This document shows, piece after piece, positions 1 through 9,832 of a stretch of 64,000 nt of DNA. Both the position numbers and the translations under genes were made by a program. The notes beneath the pieces were generated by a model. It saw nothing but the letters and a program-made list of their open reading frames with translations, ran no database searches and was not told where the DNA came from. Numbering within the stretch: the stretch's first letter is position 1; each line of letters opens with the position of its first letter. This stretch comes from Malus domestica (Eukaryota; Streptophyta; Magnoliopsida; Rosales; Rosaceae): NCBI RefSeq assembly GCF_042453785.1, contig NC_091661.1, positions 31,983,501-32,047,500 on the forward strand. The letters run 5' to 3'.

Positions 1-23
1 GTATATATTGATACTGTGTTTAG

Positions 24-885
24 GCTGTGGATGGAGGTGGGAATGCAGCAAAGGCAGGGCTTAAGGCAGGGGACCAAGTCCTCTACACTAGCAGCGTCTT
101 TGGTGATGAAGTATGGCCAGCAGATAAACTAGGGTTTACAAAAACTGCCATCAATGCCAAGCCAGACTCTGTTTACTTCGTTGTTAACAGGTTGCTTATC
201 TATTTCTTATTTCCTCTTAGCAGATAAATTGGTTTTGATTTAATTAATAACACTGTTTTAGATTGGAAAAATGAAGTTAGCTGTGATCATTTTTAATGCA
301 GAGGTGGTGCTACTGTAGACGTTAAACGCCTGCCAAAGTGACTGGCTCCACCTTGATTTGGATGCAAAACTAACCGAGACTCAAAAGGCAAGAGTCAATT
401 TTGTTGTCCGTATAACTTAAATTCAACTTTTAAGACATCAACTGATGTGACAGTGTTTTATTTGTTCCGTAATCTTTTACTTTCCGCGCCCTATAAATAA
501 TACTAATTGATTGATTGGACCATGAACAATTTTCAGGCTAGAGCTACTCACATATGCCTCGACTGTGGATTCATATACACATTACAGAAGCCCTTTGATG
601 AGCAGGTATTTGATTAGCTTCATTTCCCCCAATTACGAATTAGGTTAGACAAGCAGTGTACTACGTGATTTTGACGTGCATGGTAAGCAATGCATAATAC
701 TATTTCATTTGCAGCCGGATGCGTACGCATGCCCTCAATGTCTAGCACCAAAGAAGCGGTTTGCATGATACGATATTAACACCGGGAAAGCCATTGGTGG
801 CAGTTTGCCTCCGATCAGCGTTATCATTGGCCTGGTGGCTGGTCTCGCCGGCGTTTGAGCTTTGCTTGTATATGGTCTTCAATGA
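24..885 (+). pseudogene. ENH1: ENH1-like PDZ/rubredoxin gene, decayed, 5' part outside window
   Basis: The four visible exons are 24-190, 302-387, 537-605 and 715-885. They match the end of a chloroplast PDZ plus rubredoxin protein like Arabidopsis ENH1 (At5g17170, from memory). The first exon gives the PDZ-like part (AGLKAGDQVLYTSSVFGDEV). The last two give the rubredoxin iron-binding pairs CLDC and CPQC, followed by a glycine-rich membrane tail ending GLQ. The gene is broken by in-frame TGA codons at 339-341, 354-356, 766-768 and 856-858, and by one extra A in the run 366-369. Three of the stops sit where the family has Arg, so CGA to TGA by C-to-T change is likely. Introns are kept, so this is a decayed gene and not a processed copy. 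The intron after 387 begins GC, not GT. Identity is fairly sure and inactivity is very likely. Confidence 0.85.
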
Positions 886-1604
886 ACACACATTTAAAAC
901 AACATGGAGTTTTTGAGATTTAAAAGATATATTCAATAAGGGTAGTATTTTCTTTCTTGGAGAGTAATGTTAGTATCTGATTGAATGAAATTGCGGATCT
1001 ATGCGCAATATCAATATGACCTTATTTGGAGATTCAAGAACAATTTCTTATAAATTTATACTAAATAGATCTCAAGAAAAAAAAAATACTGCTTAATGTT
1101 TGGTTTGACTTGAAATTATAAAACAAGCAATTTACAAGAACAATACGTTTTGCCGTTTTGGTTGGGCTGCTTATTTTTGTTTGGCTTGGAGAAAAGGGTG
1201 AAAGTGATGACGAGACCCAAAAAAAAAAAACGTGTAAAGACAAATACAAAATTATATAAGCTAAACCGGTTCGGTATTAAGTGGAAAAATTGAAAATCGA
1301 ACATGTCATAACTGCAATAATGTTAGTGCTATCCACATATTTATTTTTACTTCTCACACATCTTTCTTAATATTCAGCTGTGAATCACATGAATTGAAGA
1401 AGATTAACGACAAAAATTAATAAGAGCATGTGAAAGATAAAAATGAACGTGTGAAAAACAATCCTATATTTATTCCCGGTTTGGTTTACCAATGTATTTT
1501 TTCGCTTTGGGCCTTTTCTTGGGCTGACATTTCACATTGGGCCTCTTGTATTTAAACGACCTTGTGAATTGTAATAGACTAAAATTACATTTTTAGCCTT
1601 TTGT
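886..1604. other. intergenic stretch
   Basis: AT-rich DNA between the dead ENH1-like gene and the first DUF1218 promoter. It has an A-run near 1076-1086 and another near 1220-1230. Two short minus-strand ORFs here are low-complexity and look non-coding. I see no conserved gene or clear transposon end. Confidence 0.6.
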
Positions 1605-1770
1605 TTACCTCTTTTAGGCGCTTTTTACTTGTCCGGTTCGGTGCTGACCCCCTGAGCTTCCCTATATAGGACATCATAATTCACGCACCGCAAACTTTAC
1701 GTCATCTCTTCTTCTTAACACTTAAGGCAAGTCACCAAAAGCTACTTTTAGCTGAACCCAGAAGCCACAG
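1605..1770 (+). promoter_or_regulatory. promoter and leader of DUF1218 copy 1
   Basis: The stretch is shared by all three tandem copies (also about 4021-4237 and 6660-6871), including the block GTCCGGTTCG and the block GACATCATAATTCACGCA. Copy 1 has a consensus TATATA at 1663-1668, about 100 bases before the ATG at 1771. The same place reads TATCTA in copy 2 (4091-4096) and TATACA in copy 3 (6723-6728). Promoter function is inferred from position and conservation between the copies. Confidence 0.55.
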
Positions 1771-3731
1771 ATGGAGAGAAAAGTTCTTCTGGTTTGCTCC
1801 GCTGTGGGACTCCTGGGGCTGCTATCTGCGGCTACAGGTTTCGCCGCCGAGGGCACGAGAATCAAGGTAAAAGCTAAAAAGCTCATCTGGGTTTTGCTTA
1901 GATCTTCTTTTCTTCACATGGGCTCGTCTAAATTTGCTTGCTTTCTGCTTAGTTATACTCCGCCCCTCTGTTTGGTTGCTGGGAAAAGTTGGGAAGTTAA
2001 GAAAAGTAGAAGAGGGATTTCATATTATTACTAACTATTCTGTTTTGTTCATCCTTGAAGGGTGCAAAGTCCAAAGTCCAAAGCTTGAAGCTTTAATTTC
2101 TTATTTGCTTTGACGAAACGGAGTTTTGTTGTTTCCACAGTTCCACTTTGCGTGTTCGAAGTTCCACTCCGAAATCTGAGGCACCTTTTATATTGTTATT
2201 TGGTACCTCAGACGGGCCAGACACGGCCCTTCTATTTGGATTAGCTTAATTGATAAAATGGCTTTTTGTTTAGCTGACTTCTACATTTCTCCCTTTCGGG
2301 AAGACTTTCGATTGTTTATAGCTCAACGTCCAAATTTCAATTCTTTATTTGATTTCAATGCTTTAACTTTCGGGCGTCCAAAATGACCGTGCGGAAGCTC
2401 ACTAGTGTAGTTTGTCAATGAAGATTTGCAGTAAATTAAAACGTGGTTTGGAAGTGTGTTAAATGTTTACCAATGCGGCTAAAAATCTTGAATTCTGTGC
2501 TTTCATTTTTTGTCCTTCTTTTGTTGCACATAATGATAATAGCTCGTTTGAACTTTAATGTCAAAAGAGTTGCGTTTGTGCAAGAATCCGAGATGGAGGT
2601 TAACGGAGAGGCTGACAGATTTACGCCTTCCTATCCATTTGGAAGTTATTGTCGATGGACCTCAATCTGTTTAGAATATGCTCACAAGTCGTCAGCTTTC
2701 AGTACGGAGTGATTGTTTAGAATATTTAAGCAAGTGCCTCTTCATGCTAAGTTTTGTTTTGTTTTTTTCCTTTTCTTCTCCGGCTTTTTCCAGTTTTGTT
2801 GGCGTTGTTTATGCTGAATGTTGTGTTACTTTTATTTCTAACCCGCAGGGTTCTCAGGTTCAATTTGTCTCGAATACTCAATGCGAATACCCTCGGAGTC
2901 CGGCTCTTGGACTTGGTGTAACTGCTGCAGTGGCTCTTATGTTAGCTCACATAATTGTAAATGTTTCAACCGGGTGCATTTGTTGCAAAAGGAGCCCCCA
3001 TCCTACCAACTCTAACTGGACGGTAGCTCTGTTCTGCTTTGTTTTTTCCTGGTAATTCTCAACTACAACTTCTTGTATCATTCACGAGGAAAATGACTAA
3101 GGCGGGTAATCCAAAAGCATGATTGGTTTGGACTATTTGGCTCTCTGGTAGGCGTAAATGCTAAACAAGATTCGTTATTTCATCGTTTTGTTATCTTGCC
3201 AGTTTCTTACCTTTCTTGTTGCTGCTGTTTTTGTTTTTCTGGTTTAAAAGCACATGCACATTATTTTTCCCACAAGAAAAAGGAAACACGTCTGTTCGAA
3301 CGATTTGAGTTGGCTTTAGCAATTTGTCTATTCGTTTCAACTGGATTAACAATGCATGTGTTTTACTCCAATCTCCACACTGGTGCAGGTTCACATTTGT
3401 TATAGCGTTTCTTCTGCTGCTCACTGGTGCCGCACTCAATGACCGACATGGTGTAGAAAGCATGTACTTTGGCAGCTACTACTGTTACGTTGTGAAACCG
3501 GGAGTGTTTGCCGGAGGTGCCATTTTGTCATTTGCATGTGTGGCACTCGGAATTGTCTACTATGTAATCTTAAATTCAGCAAAGAACGGTGATACATCAT
3601 GGGGCGGTTCTGCGCCAACTCAAGGGACAATAGCTATGGGGCAACAACTCCAGATCCCACCGCAGAGTACTACGACCCAAGAACCAGTATTTGTCCATGA
3701 AGATACGTATATGAGACGGCAATTCACATGA
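1771..3731 (+). CDS. DUF1218 membrane protein, tandem copy 1 (intact)
   Basis: Three exons, 1771-1866, 2849-3051 and 3389-3731, join to 642 bases and a 213-residue protein. It is a DUF1218 family member (the plant family that includes VCC and MWL proteins; family knowledge, not searched). It starts MERKVLLVCSAVGLLGLLSA, a hydrophobic signal-like segment. Further membrane segments lie around ALGLGVTAAVALMLAHIIV, FTFVIAFLLLLTGAAL and GVFAGGAILSFACVALGIVYYV. Conserved cysteines occur in QCEYP, GCICCKR and YYCYVVKPG. The C-terminus has the family motif EPVFVHEDTY. Members I know of are linked to vascular patterning and cell-wall lignin. It is the only one of the three local copies with both the full ORF and the usual tail, so it is the likely functional gene. 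Exact role unknown. Confidence 0.9.
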
Positions 3732-4237
3732 TACGGGGAATACATCACTAGAGTTTATGGTATGAGCCTATGATCAGTCTCTGAAGATGTAATGGTTGGA
3801 ATTCTAGGAAATGGGTTGTTTTCTGCACAATCCCTGTATTCGTTTCGTCAGTAGATTTCTTATGGTTGTATTTAATTCTGTGCATACCGTACTGTCCAAG
3901 AAACCCAATGCGTATGAATTGAATACTAGATTGATGGATTATTTAAAATTTACGAATTTTACTTGGAACTTTTTATCTAAACCACCTTGTAAATTGTAAT
4001 CGAGGAAAATTATAGTTACAATCTTTTGTTTTCTTCTGTTTTGCCGCCTTTTTACTTGTCCGGTTCGTTGCTGACGCCCCTGAGCTTCCCTATCTAGGAC
4101 ATCATAATTCACGCACAACATTCTTTACTTCTTCCCTTCTTCTTGCCTCTTCAGGCAAATCACCAAAATCTACGCCCAATAGCCAGAAACAGAAGAGTGA
4201 ATTGGAAGCTGCTTTTGGCGTAACGCAGAAGCCAGAG
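3732..4237. other. spacer and promoter between DUF1218 copies 1 and 2
   Basis: Begins with the 3' flank of copy 1. A block at about 3900-3962 (AACCCAATG, then a GAATACTAG...GGATTAT stretch) reappears right at the end of copy 3 (8935-8990), which is useful for dating the copy 3 deletion. From about 4021 it is the duplicated promoter/leader, with TATCTA at 4091-4096 where copy 1 has TATATA. Confidence 0.6.
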
Positions 4238-5238
4238 ATGGAGAGAAAAGTGCTTCCGGTTTGCTGGGCTGTGGGACTCCTGGGGATGCAATCTGCAGCT
4301 ACACGTTACGGCAACGAGCGCATGAGAATCGAGGTAAAAGCTAACTATTCGGTTTTGTTCATCCTTGAAGGGTGCAAATTCCAAAGCTTGAAGCTTTAAT
4401 TTCTTATTTGATTTCAATGCTTTTAACTTTCGGGCTTCCAAAATGACCGTGCGGAAACTAGTGTAGTTTGCCAATGAAGATTTGCGAATTTTTTCAGTAA
4501 ACTACAACGCGGTTTGTAAGTGTGTTAAATGTTTATAAATGCGATTAAAAATCTCGAATTTGAACTCACAAGAGTCATTTTTAGGTTCTAATAGCTCATT
4601 TTGAACTTTAATGTCAAAGGAGTTGCGTTTGTGTAAGAATCTGCGATGGAGGTTAACGGAGAGACTGAAAGATTTACGCCTTCTTCTCCATTTGAAAGTT
4701 ATTGCCGATGGACCTCAATCTGTTTGGAATATGCTCACAAGTCATTAGCTTTCAGTATGGAGTGATTGTTTAGAACTTTTAAGCAAGTGCCTGTTCATGC
4801 TTCTCCGGCTTTTTCCAGTTTTGTTGGCATTCGTTCAGTTTGAATTGTGGAACCGATGCTGAAATGTTCTGTTACTTTAATTTTCTACCCGCAGCTTTCT
4901 CAGGTTAAGTTTGTCACGCCTGCTCAATGTGAATACCCTACCACTCCGGCTTTTGGACTTGGTGTAACTGCTGCAGCGGCTCTAAGTTGACGGTAGCACT
5001 GTCACGCATTGCATTTGTTATGGCGCTTCTTCTGCTGCTCGCTGGTGCCGCAGTGAATGGCGGAATCAGCTACTACCGCTGTTACCTTGTGAAACCCGGA
5101 GTGTTTGCTGGAGGTGCCCTTTTGTCATTTGCAAGTGTGATACTAGGAATTGTCTCAACTTATATTCAGCAAACAACTAATCAAGGGGCAATAGCTATGG
5201 GGCAACCTCGGATCCCACCGTGGAATACTACTTATTAA
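4238..5238 (+). pseudogene. DUF1218 membrane protein, tandem copy 2 (deleted, frameshifted)
   Basis: Exon 1 (4238-4333) is open (MERKVLPVCWAVGLLG) but has unusual changes such as RYGNERMRIE in place of FAAEGTRIK. Exon 2 starts at 4895 (SQVKFVTPAQCEYP) and runs into TGA at 4988-4990. Compared with copies 1 and 3, a deletion joins the middle of exon 2 (after TAAAAL) to its end. Intron 2 is also missing, so the last two exons are continuous. The C-terminal part stays open in another frame from about 4987 to 5238 (RIAFVMALLLLLAGAAVNGG and YLVKPGVFAGGALLSFASV). The HEDTY tail is absent. Without the membrane segment and cysteine pair lost in the deletion, a working protein is unlikely. Confidence 0.85.
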
Positions 5239-6659
5239 TGCACAAAATCAGATTCATCTTGGAACAATGTAAATCGGATCACATCAACACTACTAAGTCT
5301 TGATTCATAAGCTCGGGTTTTTCCATTGATTTTGGCAGAAATGGATCAAATGAGATATTTTGGTTCATGTACTTTCTTCCTTTACAAAATTAAAAAAAAA
5401 TGTCAGAGGAGGTTGGTTGAGTATGTAAGGATCGTTCACTTCGTTAGACCAAGACCTAAGTTCGAATCTCCCTCTTGGTGAGCGATCTGTAAAAACAAAA
5501 AATGGGCCTAAGATATAGTATTATTTTAGTGAATGAGACGTAATTGAATAATTATTTATAATTGTGATATAGGGATTTTTCATAAAACCAAAATAAAAAT
5601 TGCTAGATGGGGGTTCCAACTGAAACGGTCTCCCGCATCTAACCAAACGCAGGGCCATTTCCGTCACACAAGTTTTCAACGGCTCTCCGCTTCAAGTTGT
5701 TCCATAATCCGAGATCTTATTTAGACATGGTAATTTCTTACATGAGTTGTAAGTTGGTTGTGTTGTATTTTTTTAATTTTTTTTTGTCAAACAATAATTT
5801 TTGTTAGACTAGACGTTAGTGTAGCGTAATTTGGCAAAACTTATGAAAGTTATTTGCGAGGATCTCAACAAGCTGCTACAAAGTTCCCGCACAATTTCGT
5901 TCATCACAAAATTGCTTTACAAGATGACAAAAGCTGTGTACAACCAAATCAGCAAATTAAAAAATCTTTATATATAAAGCCAAGGGCTCAATGAACAATA
6001 TTTTTTAGTGTCACAAGCTTCACCAATAAAAATTGGACAAAATGCCCTTTAAACAAAAAACTTCAAAAGCAAGCAAAAAAAAAGCATCAAATGTAACAGG
6101 GGTATTTTCATCATTTTAACAGTTTTTTTTTAATAATTAATTTTTTTTTATAATCATTAGTACCGCACAATAGGTTAGCAATAATATGATCCCATCAGTT
6201 GTTCATTAAATATTATTTTCTCTATTCTTAAACACGTTTAAAACATCTTAAGAGGCGTGTAATGCTGGTTATAAAAAATGTTTTTCGCATGCAGATAATA
6301 ATGTGATCAAATTAGTCGTCAAATGATTGTTTTTTTTTAATAAGCGATATTATTTACACTAAGGGAGGTGAGCTTAGCCTTACAATAGATTAGTAATAAT
6401 ACGATTCAATAAGTTGTTTATTAAATATTTTCTCTATTCTTAATATAAAGTTAATAAAGACCGATTTTATTATGTGAATTACTTTAATTGGTTTTGAGGA
6501 GTTTCTTCTACCATGATCTAAGATTATTCATTTACTTCAAATATTTAACTTTCATTTTGGTCAATTCACACATATATAATAAATACATTTAAAATGCCCT
6601 TCAACCAAACAGAGGCTAATGCTAGCTTAATCGAGTAAAATTATTGTTTTAACATTTAT
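5239..6659. other. intergenic stretch containing duplicated flanks
   Basis: 5280-5725 is a diverged copy of 9000-9490, the 3' flank of DUF1218 copy 3 running into the CDC20 leader. Landmarks present in both are TTGATTCATAAGCTC, CATTGATTTTGGCAGAAATGG and CACAAGTTTTCAACGGCTCTC. No CDC20 coding sequence follows here. From about 5730 to 6660 I see only AT-rich DNA with short near-repeats (TAAATATTTTCTCTATTCTTA at about 6210 and 6420). Confidence 0.6.
5405..5500 (+). repeat. tRNA-derived SINE-like sequence
   Basis: It has a pol III A-box-like GGTTGGTTGAGTA and a B-box-like AAGTTCGAATCTCCC about 45 bases later, the spacing of a tRNA-derived SINE head. A related copy lies at 9122-9215, inside the duplicated flank, so the insertion came before the duplication. 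It does not fold as a complete tRNA. Confidence 0.5.
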
Positions 6660-6871
6660 TGTTTTCCTCTGTTTTGCCGCCATTTTACTTGTCCGGTTCG
6701 TTGCGGACGTCCCTGAGCTTCCTATACAGGACATCATAATTCACGCACAACAAACTGTACGTCTTCTCTTCTTCTTAACTCTCAAGGCAAATCACCAAAA
6801 TCTACGCCCAATAGCCAGAAACAGAAAAGAGTGAGTGGGAAGCTGCTTTTGGCTGAACGCAGAAGCCAGAC

Positions 6872-8950
6872 ATGGAGAGAAAAGTGCTTCTGGTTTGCTG
6901 CGCTGTGGGACTCCTGGGGCTGCTATCTGCGGCTGCGGGTTTCGGCGCCGAGAGCACAAGAATCAAGGTAAAAGCTAAGCTCATATGGGTTTTGCTTAGA
7001 TCTTCTTTTCTTCACATGGGTTGCAATGTGTCTGTTCGAAGTTCCTGTCCGAAATCTGAAGCACTTGTCATATTGTTATTTGGTACCTCAGACGGGCCAG
7101 ACCCAGCCCTTCTATTTGGATTAGCTTAATCAATAAAATGGCTCTTGTTTTAGCTGACTTCTCCATCCTTTCGGGAAGACTTGAAACTAATATCATTTTC
7201 AGTCTAACTTTTGTAAGATCCCACGTCGTCCAGGAGTGTGGATCCTATAAGCTTTATATGTATATTCTCATTTCTACCTAGTAATGAGGCATTTTGAGAG
7301 CTCACTGGCTTCGAGTTTTATCAGAATTCAGAAGTTAATCGAGTTCGCACGAGAGCAATCCCATGATGGGTGACCCACTGGGAAGTTCTCGTCTGAGTTC
7401 CCGAAAACATGAGGGCGTGATCGGGGCTCAAAACGGACAATATCGTGCTACGACAGAGTCGAGCTCGGGATGTGGTGGGGGCCGGGCCGGGATGTGACAA
7501 CTTTGATGTCTATAATTCAACTTCCAAATTTCAATTCTTTAACTTTCAGGCTTCCAAAATGATCTTTCGGAAACTCACTAGTGTAGTTTGCCGATCGACG
7601 AAGATTTGCCTATTTTTTCAGTAAACTAAAACGCGGTTTGTACACTTGTTAAATGTTTGCAAATGCAATTAAAAATCTTGAATCTTAACTCAGAACTGTC
7701 ATTTTTAGGTTCTATCCTTTCATTTCTTTTTTTTTTTTTTTGTCTTTCTTTTGTTGCACATAATGATAATAGCACATTTGGAACTTTAATGTCAAAAGAG
7801 TTGCGTCATTTGGAACTTTAATGTCAAAAGAGTTGCGTTTGTATAAGGATCTGAAATGAACGTTAACGGAGAGACTGAAAGATTTACGCCTTCCTCTCCA
7901 TTTGAAAGTTATTGTCGATGGACCTTAATCTGTTTAGAATACGGTCACAAGTCGTTAGCTTTCAGTATGGAGTGATTGTTTAGAACTTTTAAGCAAGTGC
8001 CTCTTGATGCTAAGTTTGGTTTTTTTCTTTTCTTTTCTTTCTTCTCCGCGCTTTTTCCTGTTTTGTTGGCATCCAGTTTGAATTGTGGAATCGATGCTGA
8101 AATGTTGTGTGACTTTTATTTTCTACCCGCAGCGTTCTCAGGTTAAGTTTGTCTCGACTAGTCAATGTGAATACCCTGACACTCCGGCTTTTGGACTTGG
8201 TGTAACTGCTGCGGTGGCTCTTATGTTAGCTCAAATAATTATAAATGTTTCAACCGGGGGCAATTGTTGCAAAAGGAGGCCCCAGCCTTCCAACTCTAAC
8301 TCGACGGTAGCACGGTTATACATTGTTTTTTCCAGGTAATTCTCAACTACAACTTGTTGTATCATTCATGAAGAAAATAACTAAGGCAGCTAATACAAAA
8401 GCATGACTGGTTTGGATGGTTGGCCCTCCGACAGGCGGAAATGTTAAACAAGATTGTTGAGTTCATCGTTTTGTTATCTTGCCAGTTTCTTACTATTCTT
8501 GTTGCTGCTGTTGTTTCTCTGGTTAGAAGATGTGCATTTTTTTTTATCCTTTTGCAAGAAAAAGGAAACTTGTCTGTCTGTACAGTTCGAGCTGGGTTTT
8601 GCAACTTGTCTATCTGTTTCGGCTGGATTAACAATGCCTGTGTTTAACTCTGATCTCCACTGGGCAGGTTCGTATTCGTTATAGCGTTTTTTCTGCTGCT
8701 TGCTGGTGCCGCACTCAATCACCGGCATGGTGTAGGAAGCATGTACGCTGGCAACTACGACTGTTACGTTGTGAAACCCGGAGTGTTTGCTGGAGGTGCC
8801 CTCTTGTCATTTGCAAGTGCGGTACTCGGAATTGTCTACTATGTCAACTTAAACTCAGCAAAGAACAGTGATATGTCATGCGGCGGTTCTATCCCTAAAG
8901 GGGCAATAGCTATGGGGCAACCTCGGATCCCGCCAACCCAATGTGGATGA
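6872..8950 (+). CDS. DUF1218 membrane protein, tandem copy 3 (open, C-terminus altered)
   Basis: Exons 6872-6967, 8133-8335 and 8668-8950 join to 582 bases and 193 residues with no stop. The hydrophobic N-terminus (MERKVLLVCCAVGLLGLLSA), the QCEYP and CKR regions, the AFFLLLAGAAL-type segment and VVKPGVFAGGALLSFAS match copy 1. Differences from copy 1 include W to R at the exon 2/3 junction and GCICCK to GNCCK. The protein ends GQPRIPPTQCG and lacks the conserved EPVFVHEDTY tail. The sequence right after the stop equals the 3' flank found about 240 bases further on in copy 1, so a deletion removed the original tail and stop. Intron 1 (6968-8132) hosts a solo LTR. It may still be expressed, but the lost tail and the changed TATA (TATACA) make reduced function plausible. 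Confidence 0.75.
7212..7499 (+). mobile_element. Cassandra-type TRIM solo LTR with 5S rRNA module
   Basis: This 288-base element begins TGTAAGATCCCA and ends GGGATGTGACA. It is flanked by the perfect 5-base target duplication ACTTT (7207-7211 and 7500-7504). Inside lies 5S-rRNA-derived sequence including GAAGTTAA, CGAGAGCAATCCCATGATGG and GTGACCCACTGGGAAGTTCTC, the internal pol III promoter region. Cassandra TRIMs are the known plant LTR elements carrying 5S sequence in their LTRs. It sits in intron 1 of DUF1218 copy 3. One LTR without an interior fits LTR-LTR recombination. Confidence 0.85.
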
Positions 8951-9581
8951 ATACTAGCTGGATGGATTATATAAGATTTTCGAATTTTACATGGATGGAC
9001 TATGTCTTGATTCATAAGCTCTCATTTTCCATTGATTTTGGCAGAAATGGAGCAAATGAGATATTTTGATTCATGTACTCTCTTTCTTTGCAAAATAATA
9101 AATAAATAAATAAATGTCAACGATGGTTGGTTGAGTTAGTAAGAATCGTTCTCTTCGTTAGAACAAGACCTAGGTTCTAATCTTGCTGCCAGCAATCTCT
9201 CGTGTTGGCCATTTGTAAAAATAAAGAAAAGGGGCTAAGATGATTCAAAACTCGTGTTGGCCATTTCAATGAATGAGACATACTTGAATAATTGTTGATA
9301 TCCATAATAATTGTGATATAGGGATTTTTCATTAAAAATAAAAATAAAATTACTAGATTAGGCGTTCCAACTCAAACGGCGCAGTGTATCTCTAAGCAAA
9401 CGCAGGGGCATTTCCGTCACACAAGTTTTCAACGGCTCTCTGGGATACATAGCCGTTGCAAGTTTTCCGTAGCCCGAGATACTCTTCTGAATACAGAACC
9501 TCATTTTCCTAAACCCTAAAGCCATCCCCTTCATCTCATCGCTATATGAACCCACTGATTCAACCCATCATTATTCAGTTA

Positions 9582-9583
<2 letters not shown>
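8951..9583. other. spacer between DUF1218 copy 3 and CDC20
   Basis: The left part is DUF1218 3' flank, also present after copy 2. It contains a (TAAA)n stretch near 9097-9113 and a SINE-like copy (9122-9215). From about 9317 it becomes the upstream region of CDC20. The block 9317-9490 is duplicated at 5571-5725, so the segmental duplication reached into the CDC20 promoter or leader. Confidence 0.6.
9122..9215 (+). repeat. tRNA-derived SINE-like sequence, second copy
   Basis: It is homologous to 5405-5500: GGTTGGTTGAGTTAGTAAG followed by AAGACCTAGGTTCTAATCT. The B-box GTTCGAAT of the other copy has decayed to GTTCTAAT. It is carried in the duplicated flank. Confidence 0.45.

Positions 9584-9631
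<48 letters not shown>
9584..9631 (+). repeat. (CT)n microsatellite in CDC20 leader
   Basis: About 24 CT units in the presumed 5' leader of CDC20, about 200 bases before the ATG. Such pyrimidine tracts are common near plant transcription starts. Confidence 0.9.
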
Positions 9632-9634
<3 letters not shown>

Positions 9635-9832
9635 ATTGCAGTTCTTTGCAACGCTAAGAGATCTATCACATCACGCGCCGTCCAATTTTTCGATTTGGGA
9701 TTTCTTGAACCTAACCCTCTTTTGCAGGATTGATTTTGCAAACTAACTAATCTTTTTGCAGGATTTTTAAATTTTGCTCTTTCAATTTTTCGCATATATA
9801 CATATATTTTTTTTGTGTGGGTATTTTACGTA

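Noticed and set aside
4987-5238. Independent small membrane protein of 83 codons
   Set aside because: It begins at a non-ATG codon and equals the C-terminal part of DUF1218 copy 2 after its deletion, so it is part of a pseudogene.
5405-5500. tRNA-like A and B boxes
   Set aside because: No cloverleaf with paired acceptor stem and anticodon arm; repeated at 9122. Better explained as a SINE.
9546-9795. ORFs coding Ser-Leu or Arg-Glu runs
   Set aside because: They translate the (CT)n tract. The same applies to ORFs at 12293-12529, 57898-58165 and 59726-60104.
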